Shown here piece by piece: positions 62,574-64,000 of a stretch of DNA of 64,000 nucleotides (its first letter is position 1; the number at the start of each line of letters is the position of its first letter). Source of the stretch: Microbacterium oryzae. Lineage in GTDB: Bacteria; Actinomycetota; Actinomycetes; Actinomycetales; Microbacteriaceae. The notes under the pieces are model-generated. The model was not told the origin of the DNA and searched no databases. It was given only the letters and a program-made list of their open reading frames with translations. The position numbers and the translations under genes were made by a program. The DNA is taken from contig NZ_CP032550.1 of NCBI RefSeq assembly GCF_009735645.1, positions 1,364,001-1,428,000 of the forward strand, in the 5' to 3' direction.

Positions 62574-64000
62574 TCAGCTGCCGTCCTCGTGCTCGTCGCC
62601 ACGCACCGTGCCACTGCCATTGCTCGGGTGGCCATCCGGCGTCGTGTCCTCGTCGCCGGCCGCGGCCTGGGTCTTGTCGCCGGCCGCGGTCTGGGTCTTG
62701 TCGTTGGCCGCGGCCTGGGTCTTGTCGTCGCGCTTGTTCTCGCGCGCGGCCTTCGCTTTCTCGCAGGCGGCCTTCGCGGCTTCTGTGGCGCGTGTCGCCG
62801 CCTTGCTGGTGTTGCTGACGACGTTGAAGCGGACCTGTGGGAGGGGGTGATCGACGTACCGTCGGCCGGCGGGGCTTGTCCACTCGAGGACGCCGGGACG
62901 GATCTGCCGCACCGCCCACGGGGTGTGGTGCTTGTCCTTGTGACACCCCGGACACAGCGCCTCGAGATTCGACACGTGGGTTCGCCCGCCCTGCGAGTAC
63001 GGAATCGTGTGATCCAGGTCGGCGTGGACGGCGAGGTTCTCACACCCCGGGGTGCGGCACACCTCGTCCCGGGCCCTGAGGTACCGTTTCTGCGCCGGAG
63101 TGGGTGTGTACCGGGCGACGGTCTCGAGCGCCCCGGTGTCGGGGTGGAGGAAAAGCCGGTCCCAGCCGGGTTGTTCGCTGGCGAGGCGTCTAGCGGTGGC
63201 GGGGTCGACGGGCCCGTTCCCGGTGAGGAACCCGGTGTCCTCGCTGACCCCGGCGAGAGTGGTGGCAGGGACGGTGACCTGGATATTCGCCTGAATGGCG
63301 TCGAGGGCGAGGTCTTCCCCGTTCATCCGGGAATGCGCATCGACCGTCCCGGTCAGGAGCATCTCCAACGCCATGTCGGAGGCGACCTGGGTCCGGGTGC
63401 GCTCGTCCGCCCACGCCTCGGCCCGCTGCCGGTACTCGGCGACCCGTTCGAGGTCGGCGGGCTCGGACACCGCCCTCGCCAGCGAGCCGGGAGCGAAGTC
63501 CGCTCCCTCGTCGGGGTCGGGAAGCCCGACGTTCGCGCACCACGACGCGTACAGGGCGTCCAGCTCCTCGATGCTGAGATCAACATCGACCGTGTCACCA
63601 TCAGCCGGACCGGCATCGTCCGGACCGATGTCAGCGGGATCGGTATCGGGAGAATCGGGCGGCCACCAGGGGTCCCCGGGTTTGGCGTGGAGGATGCGGT
63701 CCTCGATGGATCGCAGCCAGTCCTCCACCTCCTGCACACTCGCGACCGCCACGAAATCGGCATCCCCCGCATCATCGTCTGACCACGCATCCGGCCACGC
63801 CTCTGGCGGCACCCCGTCGGGAGGCTCGTCCAAGCGCCGGTCGACGGGAGGGCCAGGAGGACGAGTCCCGTTCATGCTTCCCGAGGCATTGAGGCCGTCA
63901 CTGCGGCCAGCGCCCATGCCGTGCCGGGTATCGGGTTGGTTGGCCGTTCCGCGGAGTCTTCCGCCGTTGCCCGTGCATGAGGCTTCGAGGAGTTCGCCGA
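62574..64000 (-). CDS. DUF222/HNH endonuclease-type protein (5' end beyond window)
   Basis: At least 447 residues from ATG 63917, and the frame stays open to the window edge, so the true start is likely outside. Residues from about 190 resemble the end of DUF222 (E-A-W-A-D-E-R-T-R-T-Q-V-A-S-D-M). The HNH domain is complete: C-R-T-P-G-C, the catalytic D-L-D-H-T-I-P-Y, T-H-V-S-N-L-E-A-L-C-P-G-C-H-K-D-K-H-H with Zn-Cys pairs. A ~110-residue Asp/Pro-rich stretch comes before. The C-terminal ~60 residues are a Lys/Ala/Thr/Asp tail with three D-K-T-Q-x-A-A repeats. Multi-copy genes of this kind are common in Microbacteriaceae. Function not established. Confidence 0.83.
   Translation of the reverse strand, partial: GELLEASCTGNGGRLRGTANQPDTRHGMGAGRSDGLNASGSMNGTRPPGPPVDRRLDEPPDGVPPEAWPDAWSDDDAGDADFVAVASVQEVEDWLRSIEDRILHAKPGDPWWPPDSPDTDPADIGPDDAGPADGDTVDVDLSIEELDALYASWCANVGLPDPDEGADFAPGSLARAVSEPADLERVAEYRQRAEAWADERTRTQVASDMALEMLLTGTVDAHSRMNGEDLALDAIQANIQVTVPATTLAGVSEDTGFLTGNGPVDPATARRLASEQPGWDRLFLHPDTGALETVARYTPTPAQKRYLRARDEVCRTPGCENLAVHADLDHTIPYSQGGRTHVSNLEALCPGCHKDKHHTPWAVRQIRPGVLEWTSPAGRRYVDHPLPQVRFNVVSNTSKAATRATEAAKAACEKAKAARENKRDDKTQAAANDKTQTAAGDKTQAAAGDEDTTPDGHPSNGSGTVRGDEHEDGS
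62653..62724. repeat. Three tandem 24-bp units in the HNH gene
   Basis: Three units of 24 bases (62653-62676, 62677-62700, 62701-62724) differ from each other at one to three positions and encode an eight-residue repeat around D-K-T-Q in the tail. Copy number may vary among strains. Confidence 0.85.

Noticed and set aside
62653..62724. CRISPR-like regular repeats in the HNH gene
   Set aside because: Units are directly adjacent with no spacers and keep the reading frame; they are a coding tandem repeat.

Overview
The window looks like ordinary chromosome from a high-GC actinobacterium of the family Microbacteriaceae, most likely Microbacterium or a close relative. The reasons are the very GC-rich codon use, many GTG starts, frequent 4-base gene overlaps (ATGA, GTGA, TTGA), numerous apparently leaderless starts, a DUF222/HNH endonuclease gene, and an ATP synthase neighbourhood that matches the mycobacterial order (prmC, tsaC, wecA, an AtpI-like gene, then atpBEFHAGDC). 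There is no phage, plasmid, transposase or CRISPR signature, and I see no rRNA or tRNA gene.

Layout. 1-6.9 kb: the end of an MFS transporter, a YceI protein, an FKBP isomerase, two tandem 520-residue LuxR-type regulators, a PrsW protease and an FAH-family hydrolase. 7-15 kb: aspartase, oligopeptidase B, a cyclic-nucleotide-type phosphoesterase, phosphofructokinase and a SNF2-type helicase. 15-20.3 kb: two small lipoproteins, deoC, ribF, two small membrane proteins and truB. 20.4-29.4 kb: mutY on the plus strand, then the minus-strand information-processing block rbfA, infB, ylxR, nusA, a Na+/alanine symporter and proS. 29.6-37.3 kb: an RNB ribonuclease, an alpha/beta hydrolase, a phosphoesterase, ispG, a trp-attenuator-controlled TrpE-TrpG fusion and a site-2 protease. 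37.3-50.4 kb: a His-rich membrane protein with a YcnI copper-type protein, a MurE-like ligase, dxr, an FKBP lipoprotein, an acyltransferase, OsmC, asparaginase, an EssC-like ATPase, a PP2C phosphatase, a DUF5684-type membrane protein and yaaA. 50.5-60.8 kb: the ATP synthase operon and its upstream companions. 60.9-64 kb: cysK, cysE and a DUF222/HNH gene that runs off the window edge.

Two non-coding items stand out. The first is a complete transcription attenuator at 33828-33928: a leaderless 11-codon leader peptide with tandem Trp codons and four mutually exclusive pairing segments, sitting in front of the anthranilate-synthase-like fusion. The second is a 72-bp compound palindrome present twice (6951-7022 and 29468-29539) with identical length and invariant outer arms, once between convergent genes and once between divergent genes. 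It is not a conventional terminator and may be a dispersed genus-level repeat.

The genes are mostly housekeeping: translation initiation and transcript elongation (infB, rbfA, nusA, proS, truB), energy generation (atp), isoprenoid synthesis (ispG and dxr, about 7 kb apart), cell-wall precursor handling (WecA-type transferase, MurE-like ligase), cofactor synthesis (ribF) and cysteine synthesis (cysK-cysE). Regulation visible in the sequence consists of the Trp attenuator, -10 elements placed 6-7 bases before start codons, strong hairpins at convergent gene ends, and hairpins inside the nusA-infB-rbfA block.
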